The notes: generated by a model not told the origin, from the letters alone. A DNA stretch of 64,000 bases from NBLH01 sp050296515 (GCA_050296515.1 JBNKRJ010000073.1:69913-133912), one strand, 5' to 3'; counted from the stretch's first letter, positions 1 through 9,239 are shown. Numbers and translations: made by a program.

Positions 1-1062
1 TTAGGTATTATTGGCAAAAACGGCGCAGGAAAATCAACCTTGTTAAAAATACTCTCAAAAGTAATCGGCCCCACCACCGGACGAATTGATTACAAGGGCC
101 GCATAGGTTCTTTACTGGAAGTTGGCACCGGCTTCCACCCCGAGCTGACAGGCCGTGAAAACATTTACCTAAACGGTGCCATTTTAGGCATGCGTAAAAA
201 AGAAATTGACCGGAAGTTTGATGAAATTGTTGATTTTAGTGGTGTGGAACGTTACATTGACACCCCCACCAAACGCTACAGCAGCGGCATGACCGTGCGC
301 CTGGGTTTTGCTGTAGCCGCTTTTTTAGAACCTGAAATACTGGTGGTAGATGAAGTACTGGCCGTAGGCGATGCCGAATTCCAGAAAAAAGCCATTGGTA
401 AAATGCAGGATGTAAGTAAAAATGATGGGAGGACGGTGTTGTTTGTGAGTCATAATATGGGGGCTGTTAGGAACTTGTGTAAGAATTGTATTGTTTTGCA
501 AAACGGGAAAAATGTTTTTAGAGGAAATACATCTGATAGTATTGATTATTATTTAGAGAAAAAACATCTGTGGAAACAAGAAGAAATAATCCAAAATATC
601 AACTGGCTTTCATCTGATATTATAATAACTAAATTTACAGCTAGTGATAGTCATTTGAGTTTAATTGAGCTGCCAAGTAATCAAAATGAAATAAAATTCG
701 TAATTGAAGGAGAGCTAAAAAATGAACGTAAAATGTCATTTGCGATTTGTGTATATGATGAATATGATAGCAGAATTACCACTTATGATCCAGCGTTCAT
801 TAAAGGAGAGACCCCAACTTACCCTGCAGGTAATTTTAGTATTACAGAAAGAATAATACTGCCACAATTTTTGAATAAGGGAACTTATTTTTTGGATTTG
901 TATCTTCTTCAACCAAATGTTGAATATTTAATGAAAGCAGAACACTGTATTTGTTTGAAAATTGATGGTTTCATTACTGCTAATGGAAGCATTGCAGAGA
1001 GCAAACACACAGGGTTCTTCTTTCTTGAATCAGCTATCTTAAACGAAGACAACCAGGGGTGA
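1..1062 (+). CDS. Wzt-type polysaccharide ABC transporter ATP-binding protein (5'-truncated)
   Basis: ATPase of an ABC exporter that moves finished lipid-linked polysaccharide across the inner membrane; the permease is presumably upstream of the window. The frame is open from base 1, so the gene starts outside. Visible are a Walker A (GKNGAGKST, bases 13-39), the TGFHPELTGRENIYLNG block typical of Wzt/TagH proteins, the signature SSGM (280-291), Walker B (LVVDE) and the H-loop (VSHNM). After about base 500 comes a roughly 170-residue C-terminal domain at the position of the Wzt carbohydrate-binding domain. GC content drops sharply near base 420-430: the ATPase part is about 50% GC in places, the tail about 25-30%. 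The stop overlaps the next start (GTGA). Family assignment is firm; the exported polymer is inferred from the neighbours. Confidence 0.93.
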   Translation, partial: LGIIGKNGAGKSTLLKILSKVIGPTTGRIDYKGRIGSLLEVGTGFHPELTGRENIYLNGAILGMRKKEIDRKFDEIVDFSGVERYIDTPTKRYSSGMTVRLGFAVAAFLEPEILVVDEVLAVGDAEFQKKAIGKMQDVSKNDGRTVLFVSHNMGAVRNLCKNCIVLQNGKNVFRGNTSDSIDYYLEKKHLWKQEEIIQNINWLSSDIIITKFTASDSHLSLIELPSNQNEIKFVIEGELKNERKMSFAICVYDEYDSRITTYDPAFIKGETPTYPAGNFSITERIILPQFLNKGTYFLDLYLLQPNVEYLMKAEHCICLKIDGFITANGSIAESKHTGFFFLESAILNEDNQG

Positions 1063-1925
1063 GTGTATTATCAATAATAACTATAAATTTAAATAATAGT
1101 GCGGGTCTTCAAAGGACTATTAAAAGTGTTGTAATACAATTATTTAAATCATACGAGTTTATTATTATAGATGGAGGTTCTGAAGATAATAGTGTTGAGA
1201 TAATAAAACAAAACAAAGACAGAATTTCTTTTTGGGTTTCAGAACCTGACAATGGAATTTATCATGCAATGAATAAAGGCATCAAAAAAGCTACTGGAGA
1301 TTATCTCTTATTTCTTAATAGTGGTGATTGGTTGGTTAATGAAAATGTTTTAGAAAATGTTTTTTCTGAAATCCAAACAGCAGAGATCTTATCAGGTGAT
1401 ATTTGTTTTTATGACACAAAGGAAAATAAAATAAAATGGGAAATTTGCTCCCCTGAAAAAGTCACAGCAAAAACTATATTTTATGGTTATATCCCGCATC
1501 AGGCCACTTTTATTAAAAAAGAGCTTTTTGAAAAAGTTGGCTTTTACAGGGAAGATTTAAAAATAGCTTCTGATTGGAATTTTTTTCTCGAAGCCTTTCT
1601 GAGATATCAGGCAACATACAAGCATCATAAAGGGATGATTTCATATTTTAATATAGATGGAATTAGCTGTAATCCTGCGACAAAGAATTTACCACGACAA
1701 GAACAAATGCAAATCCTTAATAAATTATACCCTTTGTTTGTTCCAGACTATGAAAAACTAAAAGAACTGGAAGAAGAGAGAAAACTCTGGGAAAGTAGTA
1801 GAGAATATAAATCATACATGCTTCTAAAGAGTGTTGGTCTTATATGGTTTGGAATACATCTAGTACGCGTTAAAAACTACCTGAAAAGGAAAATATGGGG
1901 AAAGCAAAATTATATCGTTGGATAA
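1059..1925 (+). CDS. GT2 family glycosyltransferase
   Basis: Inverting GT-A sugar transferase, cytoplasmic and likely membrane-peripheral, adding one sugar during repeat-unit or chain assembly. The N-terminus carries the GT2 pattern (LSIITINLNN, then IIDGGSEDNS at residues 37-45) and the acidic motif FLNSGDWLV (about 85-93) in place of a classical DxD. The start is GTG at 1059, overlapping the TGA of the ABC gene; no nearby ATG fits the family's usual beginning, which starts directly with the first beta strand. It is closely related to the GT2 genes at 4163 and 10177, sharing GIYHAMNKGI. Donor and acceptor cannot be told. Confidence 0.9.
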   Translation: MSVLSIITINLNNSAGLQRTIKSVVIQLFKSYEFIIIDGGSEDNSVEIIKQNKDRISFWVSEPDNGIYHAMNKGIKKATGDYLLFLNSGDWLVNENVLENVFSEIQTAEILSGDICFYDTKENKIKWEICSPEKVTAKTIFYGYIPHQATFIKKELFEKVGFYREDLKIASDWNFFLEAFLRYQATYKHHKGMISYFNIDGISCNPATKNLPRQEQMQILNKLYPLFVPDYEKLKELEEERKLWESSREYKSYMLLKSVGLIWFGIHLVRVKNYLKRKIWGKQNYIVG

Positions 1926-2626
1926 AAGATATATTCAACAGATTTGGATATGATATAATGCACCTACCTACAGATCATTTCCATCGTAGACAATTAGACT
2001 TGTTTAATAAATATCAAATTGACCTATTATTTGATGTTGGAGCTAATAAGGGACAATTTGCAAAATTAATCAGAACAATAGGATACAAAGGTCGGATTAT
2101 TTCTTTTGAACCTATTCCTGAGGCATTTCAGTTTTTATATGCCAATTTGGCAACTGATACTTTGCATGAAGCTGTTAATAATGCAATTGGAAATAAAGTA
2201 GGAGAAGTTGAATTAAATATTTCTGCTAATTCCTATAGTAGTTCTATTCTTGACATTCTTCCAGCTCATGTTGAGAGTGAAAATAATTCGATTTATGTTG
2301 ATAAGATAAAAGTTCCAATTGTTACAATTGACTCAATTATTGATAATTATTATTCATCCAAGGATAATTTATTTATAAAAATTGACACTCAGGGTTATGA
2401 AAAACAAGTATTTGAAGGTTGTCTCAATTCGATAGATAAGATATGTGGTTTTCAGATGGAATTGTCTATTGTACCGCTTTATATAGGTGAATCATTGATG
2501 TCTGATATGATAAATACTCTACGTAACTATGGTTACACACTTCGATTAATAGATGGCGGGCATATGAACTATACTACAGGTGAACTCTTACAAGTAGAAT
2601 GTGTGTTTTTTAAAGATAGAGCATAA
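1895..2626 (+). CDS. FkbM family methyltransferase
   Basis: SAM-dependent O-methyltransferase of the FkbM family, probably methylating a sugar of the polysaccharide. Motif I is FDVGANKGQF (residues 47-56), followed by ISFEPIPE and the family-typical KIDTQGYEKQV near residue 163. The start overlaps the preceding GT2 gene by 31 bases in another frame, supporting translational coupling. At 243 residues the length is normal for the family. The methyl acceptor is unknown. One of three FkbM-type genes in the cluster. Confidence 0.87.
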   Translation: MGKAKLYRWIKDIFNRFGYDIMHLPTDHFHRRQLDLFNKYQIDLLFDVGANKGQFAKLIRTIGYKGRIISFEPIPEAFQFLYANLATDTLHEAVNNAIGNKVGEVELNISANSYSSSILDILPAHVESENNSIYVDKIKVPIVTIDSIIDNYYSSKDNLFIKIDTQGYEKQVFEGCLNSIDKICGFQMELSIVPLYIGESLMSDMINTLRNYGYTLRLIDGGHMNYTTGELLQVECVFFKDRA

Positions 2627-3345
2627 TGAAACAATTAAAAAAATTGATTAAAAAGATTGTGCCGTATGCGGCATATTACAAATATTTATCTGTTTCGAGG
2701 AGTTGGTATTCTCAAGTTGGACAGGATTACTGGGTGTTTGGAGAGGCTTTTAATAATAAGAAAAATGGTTTTTTTATAGAGATTGGCAGTGCAGATGGTA
2801 TTACATTAAATAATACCTTTTTACTCGAAGCTAAATATAAATGGAAAGGAATATGTATTGAAGCTAATCCTGTATTCTATGAAACTCTTATAAAGTTCCG
2901 GCAAAGTAAATGTCTTAATATCGCAGTAGATATGAAAGAAGACACCGTCGAATTTATACAGGCAGGATTAAGCTCAAGAATGTCAATAATTGATTCTAAT
3001 GACAATATTGATGGAGATGTAATTGTTATTCCATCTAAAAGTTTAAAAAGTGTGTTGATAGAAAATAATGCACCTAAGGTAATAGATTATTTATCGATTG
3101 ATGTTGAAGGAGCAGAAGAAAGGATTTTACTAAACTTTTGCTTCGATGAGTATAGGTTTAACTGTATTACTATTGAAAGACCGAGTGATAAATTGCGACA
3201 AAAATTATTTCAGAACAATTATATTGTAATTAAAGAGCACCCAGGTTTAGACGCGTTCTATATCCATAAAGAGTTCGTGGATGAATATGTGAAAAATGCA
3301 TTATCTTTTTGGAAAAGTAAAAAATCGAAATTTAAGTTTAGTTAA
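2626..3345 (+). CDS. FkbM-like methyltransferase
   Basis: Second FkbM-type SAM methyltransferase, a more divergent subgroup. Visible features are SQVGQDYWV near residue 30, the motif I variant FIEIGSADGITLNN near residue 50, CIEANPVFY, and IDVEGAEERIL near 159. Start and previous stop share a base (TAATG), and the end overlaps the next start the same way, so it is inside a translationally coupled run. Likely modifies a glycan residue; the substrate is unknown. Confidence 0.83.
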   Translation: MKQLKKLIKKIVPYAAYYKYLSVSRSWYSQVGQDYWVFGEAFNNKKNGFFIEIGSADGITLNNTFLLEAKYKWKGICIEANPVFYETLIKFRQSKCLNIAVDMKEDTVEFIQAGLSSRMSIIDSNDNIDGDVIVIPSKSLKSVLIENNAPKVIDYLSIDVEGAEERILLNFCFDEYRFNCITIERPSDKLRQKLFQNNYIVIKEHPGLDAFYIHKEFVDEYVKNALSFWKSKKSKFKFS

Positions 3346-4160
3346 TGCTAATTCTTTTAAATGAAGAGGGACAGTTGGGGAATAGATTACTAGTCTCCGC
3401 ACATATATATGCTTATGCTATTGAAAATAGTGAAGCATTAATTGATATAAATCTCGGAAAGTATTCAACATATTTTAAAAAAATAAAAGGAAAAAAAATC
3501 TGTAGAATAGATAACATTGTATATAAACGCTTTATTAAGTTTATGATTAGAATAATGAATCTGACCAATAGAGCTATTTTTAATTATCATGCAATTGGAT
3601 GGGTGCATAAAGAATTATGTACCATCGAAAGACGGAAAAATGATTTATTGATATTGAATGGGGTTGGGTTTCGGGATACATTGTCACTTAAGAAAAATAA
3701 ATCAGAATTGCTTGAATTCTTTATGCCAAAGAATTATTATGAGGAGAGTGTTGCAAAAATAATAAGTAAGTTGAAATCTGAATATGATTGTCTTGTAGGC
3801 ATTCATATTAGATGGGGAGATTATAAAACTTGGCAGGGTGGTAAATATTATTACGAACTTGATTATTATGATAGTCTGATCAATTATTTGAATAATAGTT
3901 TATTATCTGGAATGAACGTGGGGTTCTATGTATGCTCTAATGAATTTATTGATGTCAATTTATTTAATAATAAAGATGTTTTTTCAATGTCGTTATCAGA
4001 AATTGAAGATTTATTAATACTGTCTAAATGTGATTATATTGTAGGACCTCCAAGTACATTTAGCATGTGGGCTTCTTTTTATGGGCAAACTCTTTTATAT
4101 CATTTGCAAACTGAAGAATTGAATTTTGAACTTTCCAGTTTTTATATTAGTAACTTGTAG
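3345..4160 (+). CDS. GT11-like (alpha-1,2-fucosyltransferase-like) glycosyltransferase
   Basis: Probable GT-B transferase related to GT11 alpha-1,2-fucosyltransferases. The N-terminal LGNRLLVSAH resembles the LGNQLFQYA region of that family, and the donor-binding loop is HIRWGDY (residues 154-160, usually HxRRGDY). The C-terminal VGPPSTFSMWASFYG matches the conserved Ser-Thr-Phe-Ser-x-Trp block. At 271 residues it is slightly short for GT11. TAATG overlap with the upstream gene. Whether the donor is GDP-fucose is unproven: no GDP-fucose genes lie in the window. Confidence 0.75.
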   Translation: MLILLNEEGQLGNRLLVSAHIYAYAIENSEALIDINLGKYSTYFKKIKGKKICRIDNIVYKRFIKFMIRIMNLTNRAIFNYHAIGWVHKELCTIERRKNDLLILNGVGFRDTLSLKKNKSELLEFFMPKNYYEESVAKIISKLKSEYDCLVGIHIRWGDYKTWQGGKYYYELDYYDSLINYLNNSLLSGMNVGFYVCSNEFIDVNLFNNKDVFSMSLSEIEDLLILSKCDYIVGPPSTFSMWASFYGQTLLYHLQTEELNFELSSFYISNL

Positions 4161-4162
4161 TT

Positions 4163-4975
4163 ATGTGTAAAATTTCAATAGTTACGATAAACTATAATAA
4201 TGCAAATGGGTTTAAAAAAACTGCCAAGAGTGTAATTAACCAGTCTTTTATTGACAAAGAGTTTATTGTTATTGACGGGAAATCTACAGATAGAAGTATA
4301 GAGTTTATTAAATTGTTTAAAAGTAAAATTGATTATTGGGAAAGCGAGGTAGATAATGGAATTTACCATGCCATGAATAAAGGTATTAATCGAGCCTCTG
4401 GAGAATATTTGCTCTTTTTGAATAGTGGAGACTGGCTAGTTGAAGATGTTTTGTGTGGTATTGACTGGGAAAACTTATCAGAGGATATTATATATTTTAA
4501 TATGCATCGATATTATGCACCCAATAATATCCAAACTCAAATCTATCCGGAAAAACTTACGCTTAAGCAGTTTATTAATAGTAATATAGGACATCAGGCT
4601 ACATTTATAAAAAGGAGCCTCTTCAATACCTTAGGTTTATATAATGTCCAGTACAAGTTTCATGGAGATTTTGATTTCTGGTTAAATGCTCTTATTTGTA
4701 ACAATTGCACCTATAAATATTACCCAGCCAATCTAAGTTATTATGATATGAATGGTCTTACATCAAGATATAATCATGAAAGTAAACAAGAAAGAAACGA
4801 AATATTACTAAAATATGTTCCTGTACGAATTTTAGAGGATTATAAATATTGGTTAGAAAAAGATAAAAAATATGAAATCCTAAGTTGGTATTATCAAAGT
4901 AAACTTTATCCTATACTTGTTTTATATTACAAGATAATAAAAAAAATAAGCAGACTATTTTATAATCGAAAATAA
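4163..4975 (+). CDS. GT2 family glycosyltransferase
   Basis: GT-A sugar transferase of the same subgroup as the genes at 1059 and 10177. It shows ISIVTINYNN at the start, VIDGKSTDRS, then DNGIYHAMNKGI and FLNSGDWLV. The region after residue 140 (GHQATFIKRSLF, then DFDFWLNA) corresponds to the acceptor-side helix with a probable catalytic Asp. The stop overlaps the following ATG (TAATG). Specificity cannot be told. Confidence 0.9.
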   Translation: MCKISIVTINYNNANGFKKTAKSVINQSFIDKEFIVIDGKSTDRSIEFIKLFKSKIDYWESEVDNGIYHAMNKGINRASGEYLLFLNSGDWLVEDVLCGIDWENLSEDIIYFNMHRYYAPNNIQTQIYPEKLTLKQFINSNIGHQATFIKRSLFNTLGLYNVQYKFHGDFDFWLNALICNNCTYKYYPANLSYYDMNGLTSRYNHESKQERNEILLKYVPVRILEDYKYWLEKDKKYEILSWYYQSKLYPILVLYYKIIKKISRLFYNRK

Positions 4976-5901
4976 TGTTTGAGACACCAATTCTTTTTAT
5001 AATATTTAATCGTCCTAAAACTACGCAAATAGTATTTAATGCTATACGAGATATAAGACCGAGGCAACTTTTTGTAGCGGCTGATGGTCCTCGAACAGAT
5101 AATAAAGAAGAGATTGAGAATATCAAAGAGACCCGTTCAATTATTCAACAGATTGATTGGGAGTGCACTCTGAAAACTTTTTTTAGAAATGAAAATAGAG
5201 GTTGTGGATATGGTCCTGCAGAAGCTATAACATGGTTTTTCGATAATGTTGATGAAGGAATTATTTTGGAGGATGATTGTTTACCTCATCCTGATTTTTT
5301 TCACTTTTGTTCAAAAATATTGAAACTCTATAAAGATGATGAAAGAATTGGTGTTGTAAGTGGAACAAATCCATTGGTGAAATGGAAAGCGAATAGAACA
5401 ACCCACATATTTTCTCATTTTGGAAGTACATGGGGATGGGCAAGCTGGAAAAGGGCCTGGGATAAATTTGAACATAATATTTCTGATTGGCACGGAATAG
5501 AAACCAAAAAAAGAATTAAAGGTTTTATCAATAATGACAGTTTTTTTGTTAGTTTCTCAAAGAAGTTTAATGAATATTCTCCTAAAGAAAGAATGGATGA
5601 TGTCTGGGATGTTCAATGGCTTTTTAGTAGAATGAAAAATAATCTATATTGTATAGTCAGCTCTGTAAATTTAATTTCGAATATTGGTTTTGGAGCTAAT
5701 GCAAATCATACCTTAAATTCAAATGACAAGTTGGCTTCATTGGCTGTTTTTAAAAACGGCTTGATAATTAGGCGAAATAAATTTAAAGTAGATAGAAAAT
5801 ATGAGATGCTTGTTCATGAGCTATTTATAAGAACAGATCAAAGAAGTTTTATAAAAAAAGTAAAGTTAAAGTTTTTAAAACTTTTACATGGCGTTAATTA
5901 G
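4975..5901 (+). CDS. Nucleotide-diphospho-sugar transferase (GT-A, HlpA-like)
   Basis: Predicted GT-A glycosyltransferase of the group often labelled hemolytic protein HlpA-like. The start TPILFIIFNRPKTT is typical, followed by AADGPR and the acidic motif ILEDDCLPHPDFF (about residues 97-109), which contains the metal-binding DD. WGWASWKRAWDKFE in the middle is characteristic of the group. At 308 residues the length is normal. It sits in the operon with a one-base overlap upstream and a two-base gap downstream. Donor and acceptor are unknown. Confidence 0.83.
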   Translation: MFETPILFIIFNRPKTTQIVFNAIRDIRPRQLFVAADGPRTDNKEEIENIKETRSIIQQIDWECTLKTFFRNENRGCGYGPAEAITWFFDNVDEGIILEDDCLPHPDFFHFCSKILKLYKDDERIGVVSGTNPLVKWKANRTTHIFSHFGSTWGWASWKRAWDKFEHNISDWHGIETKKRIKGFINNDSFFVSFSKKFNEYSPKERMDDVWDVQWLFSRMKNNLYCIVSSVNLISNIGFGANANHTLNSNDKLASLAVFKNGLIIRRNKFKVDRKYEMLVHELFIRTDQRSFIKKVKLKFLKLLHGVN

Positions 5902-5903
5902 CA

Positions 5904-6815
5904 ATGGATAGTCTACCTAAGTTTATATTTATCGGAGGTGCACCAAGATCTGGAACGACTCTTTTGCAAAAGATTTTAGGGAATCATTCTGAGATTCAAG
6001 CAGGTCCTGAATTCGATCATGTTCCTGAGATATGTCAGCTATATTCAAAAATGCAGAATGGTATTACTAATCAAAGACAGAGCTTCTATTATAATCAATC
6101 ATTTTTGGATAATTCATTTCGTAGCTTTCTATCTAATTTCCTAATTTCAAAAAATCTACCTAAAAATAAAGAATATATTTCAGAGAAAACTCCAGGAAAT
6201 GTTTTTGCTTTTAGTTCTATAGAGAAAATATTACCTGATGCAAAGTATATTTTTGTAATACGTGATCCAAGAGCTATATACAGCTCTTATAAAAGGGTAT
6301 TTGCTAGAGCTAAGTCTTTAAAAATTAATGAAATTAGGGGAAAGAATATTTTGAAAGATATTGAAGAAATACATGCTCATATCAAATCAGGGTTTGAGTT
6401 CTTCAGGAAGGATAGCAGCCAAATTTTACTAGTAATATATGAAGCACTAATAAAAGATCCTAAAGAAAGTTTGTTGAGAATTATCAAATTTTTAAATATC
6501 AACTTTGAAGAATCAATGCTCGATTTAAAAACTAAGAGTGATGTAGATATAGTCAGAAACAATGATACCGCTAAAGTATATATGACAGATTTGTACAATC
6601 AAAACAAGATATCTTCTGAATCATTATACAAGTGGAAAGATGAATTGACAAAATCTGAAATGGCATATATTAATTATTATTTCATGAGAAACGAGATCTT
6701 AGAATTACCGTATGAATTGCTTAAGCCATCATTATTTGATCATATTAGGATTAATAGGTTACTCATTAAGAATTATGGGTTACTTAGGTTCTTTTACAAA
6801 AAAATGAAGAGGTAA
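5904..6815 (+). CDS. Sulfotransferase family protein
   Basis: Predicted PAPS-dependent sulfotransferase. The 5'-phosphosulfate loop is GGAPRSGTTLL (residues 10-20) and the 3'-phosphate site is VIRDPRAIYSSYKR (about 118-131). The length of 303 residues fits Sulfotransfer_1/3 families. Located inside the glycan operon and sharing TAATG with the next gene, it probably adds sulfate to the exported polysaccharide. No PAPS-synthesis genes lie in the window. The acceptor is inferred only from context. Confidence 0.87.
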   Translation: MDSLPKFIFIGGAPRSGTTLLQKILGNHSEIQAGPEFDHVPEICQLYSKMQNGITNQRQSFYYNQSFLDNSFRSFLSNFLISKNLPKNKEYISEKTPGNVFAFSSIEKILPDAKYIFVIRDPRAIYSSYKRVFARAKSLKINEIRGKNILKDIEEIHAHIKSGFEFFRKDSSQILLVIYEALIKDPKESLLRIIKFLNINFEESMLDLKTKSDVDIVRNNDTAKVYMTDLYNQNKISSESLYKWKDELTKSEMAYINYYFMRNEILELPYELLKPSLFDHIRINRLLIKNYGLLRFFYKKMKR

Positions 6816-7144
6816 TGCAAATTGTTAATTTGCCTAAAATCAATGACTCACGAGGTAATTTGACTTTTTTTGAAGAGTTAAATCAAATACCATATAATTA
6901 TCATTCTATTCAATTTATTTATGACAAAGAACCATTAACAGAATTGAAACTTGAAATGCCAACAAATGAAGCTCTGGTTATTGCTCTTTCTGGAAGTCTT
7001 GAGATTGTAGTGAGCGATAAGCAAAAATATGTTCTAAATCAACCTAATTCTGGATTAATAGTAGAAACCATTGATAATCCAGTCATTAAAAATTTTTCGA
7101 ATAACAGTTTCTGTCTTATAATTTATCTGCAGGATAAGTCCTAA
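6815..7144 (+). CDS. Short FdtA/WxcM-like cupin lacking the His pair
   Basis: A 109-residue cupin of the sugar 3,4-ketoisomerase (FdtA/QdtA) family, beginning IVNLPKINDSRGNL as these enzymes do. Where FdtA enzymes carry the catalytic HAHK-type motif this protein reads TELKLEMPTNEALVI, so both histidines are missing. It stands directly before a complete FdtA-like gene, suggesting duplication followed by loss of catalysis, or a partner or structural role. Start ATG overlaps the sulfotransferase stop. The fold call is good; function is open. Confidence 0.72.
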   Translation: MQIVNLPKINDSRGNLTFFEELNQIPYNYHSIQFIYDKEPLTELKLEMPTNEALVIALSGSLEIVVSDKQKYVLNQPNSGLIVETIDNPVIKNFSNNSFCLIIYLQDKS

Positions 7145-7161
7145 ATTTTAAAAAGCGCACT

Positions 7162-7584
7162 ATGAACGTTAAATCAGATGTTTTTAACTGTAATATATTA
7201 AAACTTCAGGTTGAAGATTCTGATCACCATAAAAGTATTAATATTATTTGCGACCGAAATTTACCATTTAATGTTAAGCGTGTTTATTATTTGTATAATG
7301 TACCTGGTGGCGCACGTGGAAGTCATGCGCATAAAGAGTTGAAACAATTGATAGTATCAGCATGTGGTAGTTTTGATGTTATTCTTAATGATGGAGAAAA
7401 TCAGAAAACAGTACATTTAAATCATCCCGATAGAGGTTTATTAATTGAACCAGGTATATGGCGTGAAATTGTTAACTTTTCGTATGGTGCAGTTTGTTTA
7501 GTATTGGCATCGCTTGAATATGATGAGAATGATTATATTAGGGATTATAATGATTTCCTAAATTATCGAAAAAATGATACATAA
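7162..7584 (+). CDS. fdtA: dTDP-4-keto-6-deoxyhexose 3,4-ketoisomerase (FdtA/QdtA family)
   Basis: Cupin isomerase that moves the keto group of dTDP-4-keto-6-deoxyglucose from C4 to C3, preparing it for amination. It contains RVYYLYNVPGGARGSHAHK, with the catalytic-type His pair in SHAHKELKQ, then VILNDG and GLLIEPGIWREI. At 140 residues the length is that of FdtA/QdtA. The next two genes encode the matching acetyltransferase and aminotransferase, so the product is likely dTDP-Fuc3NAc or dTDP-Qui3NAc; sequence reading cannot decide which epimer. The end overlaps the next gene by 11 bases. Confidence 0.87.
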   Translation: MNVKSDVFNCNILKLQVEDSDHHKSINIICDRNLPFNVKRVYYLYNVPGGARGSHAHKELKQLIVSACGSFDVILNDGENQKTVHLNHPDRGLLIEPGIWREIVNFSYGAVCLVLASLEYDENDYIRDYNDFLNYRKNDT

Positions 7585-8113
7585 ACTATCAGATTGTCAA
7601 TCAAAAAATATCGGAGTTAATTCTCATATTTGGCAGTATTGTGTTGTTCTTCCGGAAGCTAAAATTGGGGATGATTGCAATATATGCATGAATTGTTTTA
7701 TTGAAAATAAGGTACAGATTGGAAACAGAGTTACAGTCAAGAATGGTGTGTATCTGTGGGATGGAATTACTATAGAAGACGATGTGCAAATTGGACCCAA
7801 TGTAACATTTACGAATGATAAATATCCCAGGGCAAAGCAAAAGTTTCAATTACAACAAACACTTATAAGAAAGGGAGCCTCAATTGGAGCAGGAACTATA
7901 ATTCTGGGTGGAATAACAGTCGGTGAATATGCACTGATTGGAGCAGGTAGTTTGGTTACAAAAGATATTCCACCTTTTACTTTATGGTATGGTTCGCCAG
8001 CTGTAAAGAAAGGATATGTAACGAGGAAGGGTATTAAAGTTTCATTGAACCTGACTGATAGTCAGGGGGAAACATATGACCTAATCAATTCTGAACCTGT
8101 AATTAATGATTAA
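7574..8113 (+). CDS. Hexapeptide-repeat N-acetyltransferase (FdtC/WlbB-like)
   Basis: Left-handed beta-helix acyltransferase expected to N-acetylate the 3-amino sugar made by the neighbouring aminotransferase, using acetyl-CoA. Hexapeptide repeats run from about residue 15 to 140 (for example IGDDCNI, IGNRVTV, IEDDVQIGPNVTFTND, IGAGTIILGGITVG, IGAGSLVTKDIPP). GPNVTFTNDKYPR is the active-site block seen in sugar N-acetyltransferases of this type. Overlaps fdtA by 11 bases and the aminotransferase by 8 bases, arguing for coupled expression. Confidence 0.87.
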   Translation: MIHKLSDCQSKNIGVNSHIWQYCVVLPEAKIGDDCNICMNCFIENKVQIGNRVTVKNGVYLWDGITIEDDVQIGPNVTFTNDKYPRAKQKFQLQQTLIRKGASIGAGTIILGGITVGEYALIGAGSLVTKDIPPFTLWYGSPAVKKGYVTRKGIKVSLNLTDSQGETYDLINSEPVIND

Positions 8114-9230
8114 GTTTCTTGATTTAAAATCAATAAATGCACAGTATGCTGAGGAACTTAAAGCTATCTCAGCTCAGATTATTGATTCAGGATGGTATCT
8201 CAATGGAGAACATTTAGATAAATTTGAAAATAGCTTTTCTCAATACATAGGTGTTAAGCATACAGTGGGGGTTGGAAATGGGTTAGATGCGTTGAAACTT
8301 ATTTTTAAAGCATATATTGAGCTTGGAATTATGAAACCTGGCGATGAGGTGATTCTTCCGGCTAATACATTTATTGCATCAGCTTTGGCTTTATCAGATA
8401 ATAATTTAATTCCTGTTTTTGTTGAACCAGATATTAATACCTATAATATTGATCTTTCGGTAATAGAAGCTGCAATAACGAAAAGGACTAAAGCTATAAT
8501 GATTGTACATCTTTATGGTCGTGTTTGTTGGTCGGAAGAATTAATAAGGATTGCATCAAAGTACAACCTGAAACTAATTGAGGACAATGCCCAGGCAATA
8601 GGGAGTATTTGGAACAATCGTAAAAGTGGTAGTTTAGGCAATGTTGCTGGCAATAGCTTTTATCCTGGAAAAAATCTAGGAGCATTAGGTGATGCTGGAG
8701 CTGTTACTACCGACAACAATGAATTAGCTGATACTGTAAGAACATTGGCAAATTATGGTTCAAAGTCAAAGTATCTTAATATTTATAAGGGAGTGAACTC
8801 AAGAATGGATGAAATGCAAGCAGGCTTTCTTAATGTGAAACTAAAATATATTGAGAAGGAGAATCATTTAAGAAGTGCAGTCGCTACCTATTTTCTGAAT
8901 AATATTAAGAATAAACACATAGTTTTACCATACAGGAATATTTCACAGTATTTGAAAAAAACAGAAGAACATGTTTGGCATCTTTTTGTGATACGTACTC
9001 CTAAAAGAAAAGAGTTAATGGAATATCTTCGAAACAAAGATATTCAAACCTTGATACATTATCCTGTTCCAATTACTGAGCAGGTTGCTTACAAGGAATT
9101 TTCAGGGGAAGAATTTAAACAAACAAATCTGCTTTCCAAAGAGATATTGTCGCTTCCAATATATCCTACGATTTCAAAAAGATCGATGGAATATATTGTT
9201 GAATCGATAAATAATTTTGAATTAGATTAA
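8106..9230 (+). CDS. fdtB: DegT/DnrJ/EryC1/StrS sugar 3-aminotransferase (FdtB-like)
   Basis: PLP-dependent transaminase acting on the 3-keto-6-deoxyhexose nucleotide made by FdtA, giving the 3-amino sugar. The PLP lysine is K189 in FYPGKNLGALGDAG; other conserved blocks are ILPANTFIASALA, VHLYGR, LIEDNAQAIG and the C-terminal LSLPIYPTIS. Length 374 is normal. The order FdtA, acetyltransferase, aminotransferase is the classic 3-acetamido-3,6-dideoxyhexose set. rmlA and rmlB, which supply the precursor, are not in the window. Confidence 0.9.
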   Translation: MIKFLDLKSINAQYAEELKAISAQIIDSGWYLNGEHLDKFENSFSQYIGVKHTVGVGNGLDALKLIFKAYIELGIMKPGDEVILPANTFIASALALSDNNLIPVFVEPDINTYNIDLSVIEAAITKRTKAIMIVHLYGRVCWSEELIRIASKYNLKLIEDNAQAIGSIWNNRKSGSLGNVAGNSFYPGKNLGALGDAGAVTTDNNELADTVRTLANYGSKSKYLNIYKGVNSRMDEMQAGFLNVKLKYIEKENHLRSAVATYFLNNIKNKHIVLPYRNISQYLKKTEEHVWHLFVIRTPKRKELMEYLRNKDIQTLIHYPVPITEQVAYKEFSGEEFKQTNLLSKEILSLPIYPTISKRSMEYIVESINNFELD

Positions 9231-9239
9231 TTACGTTTA

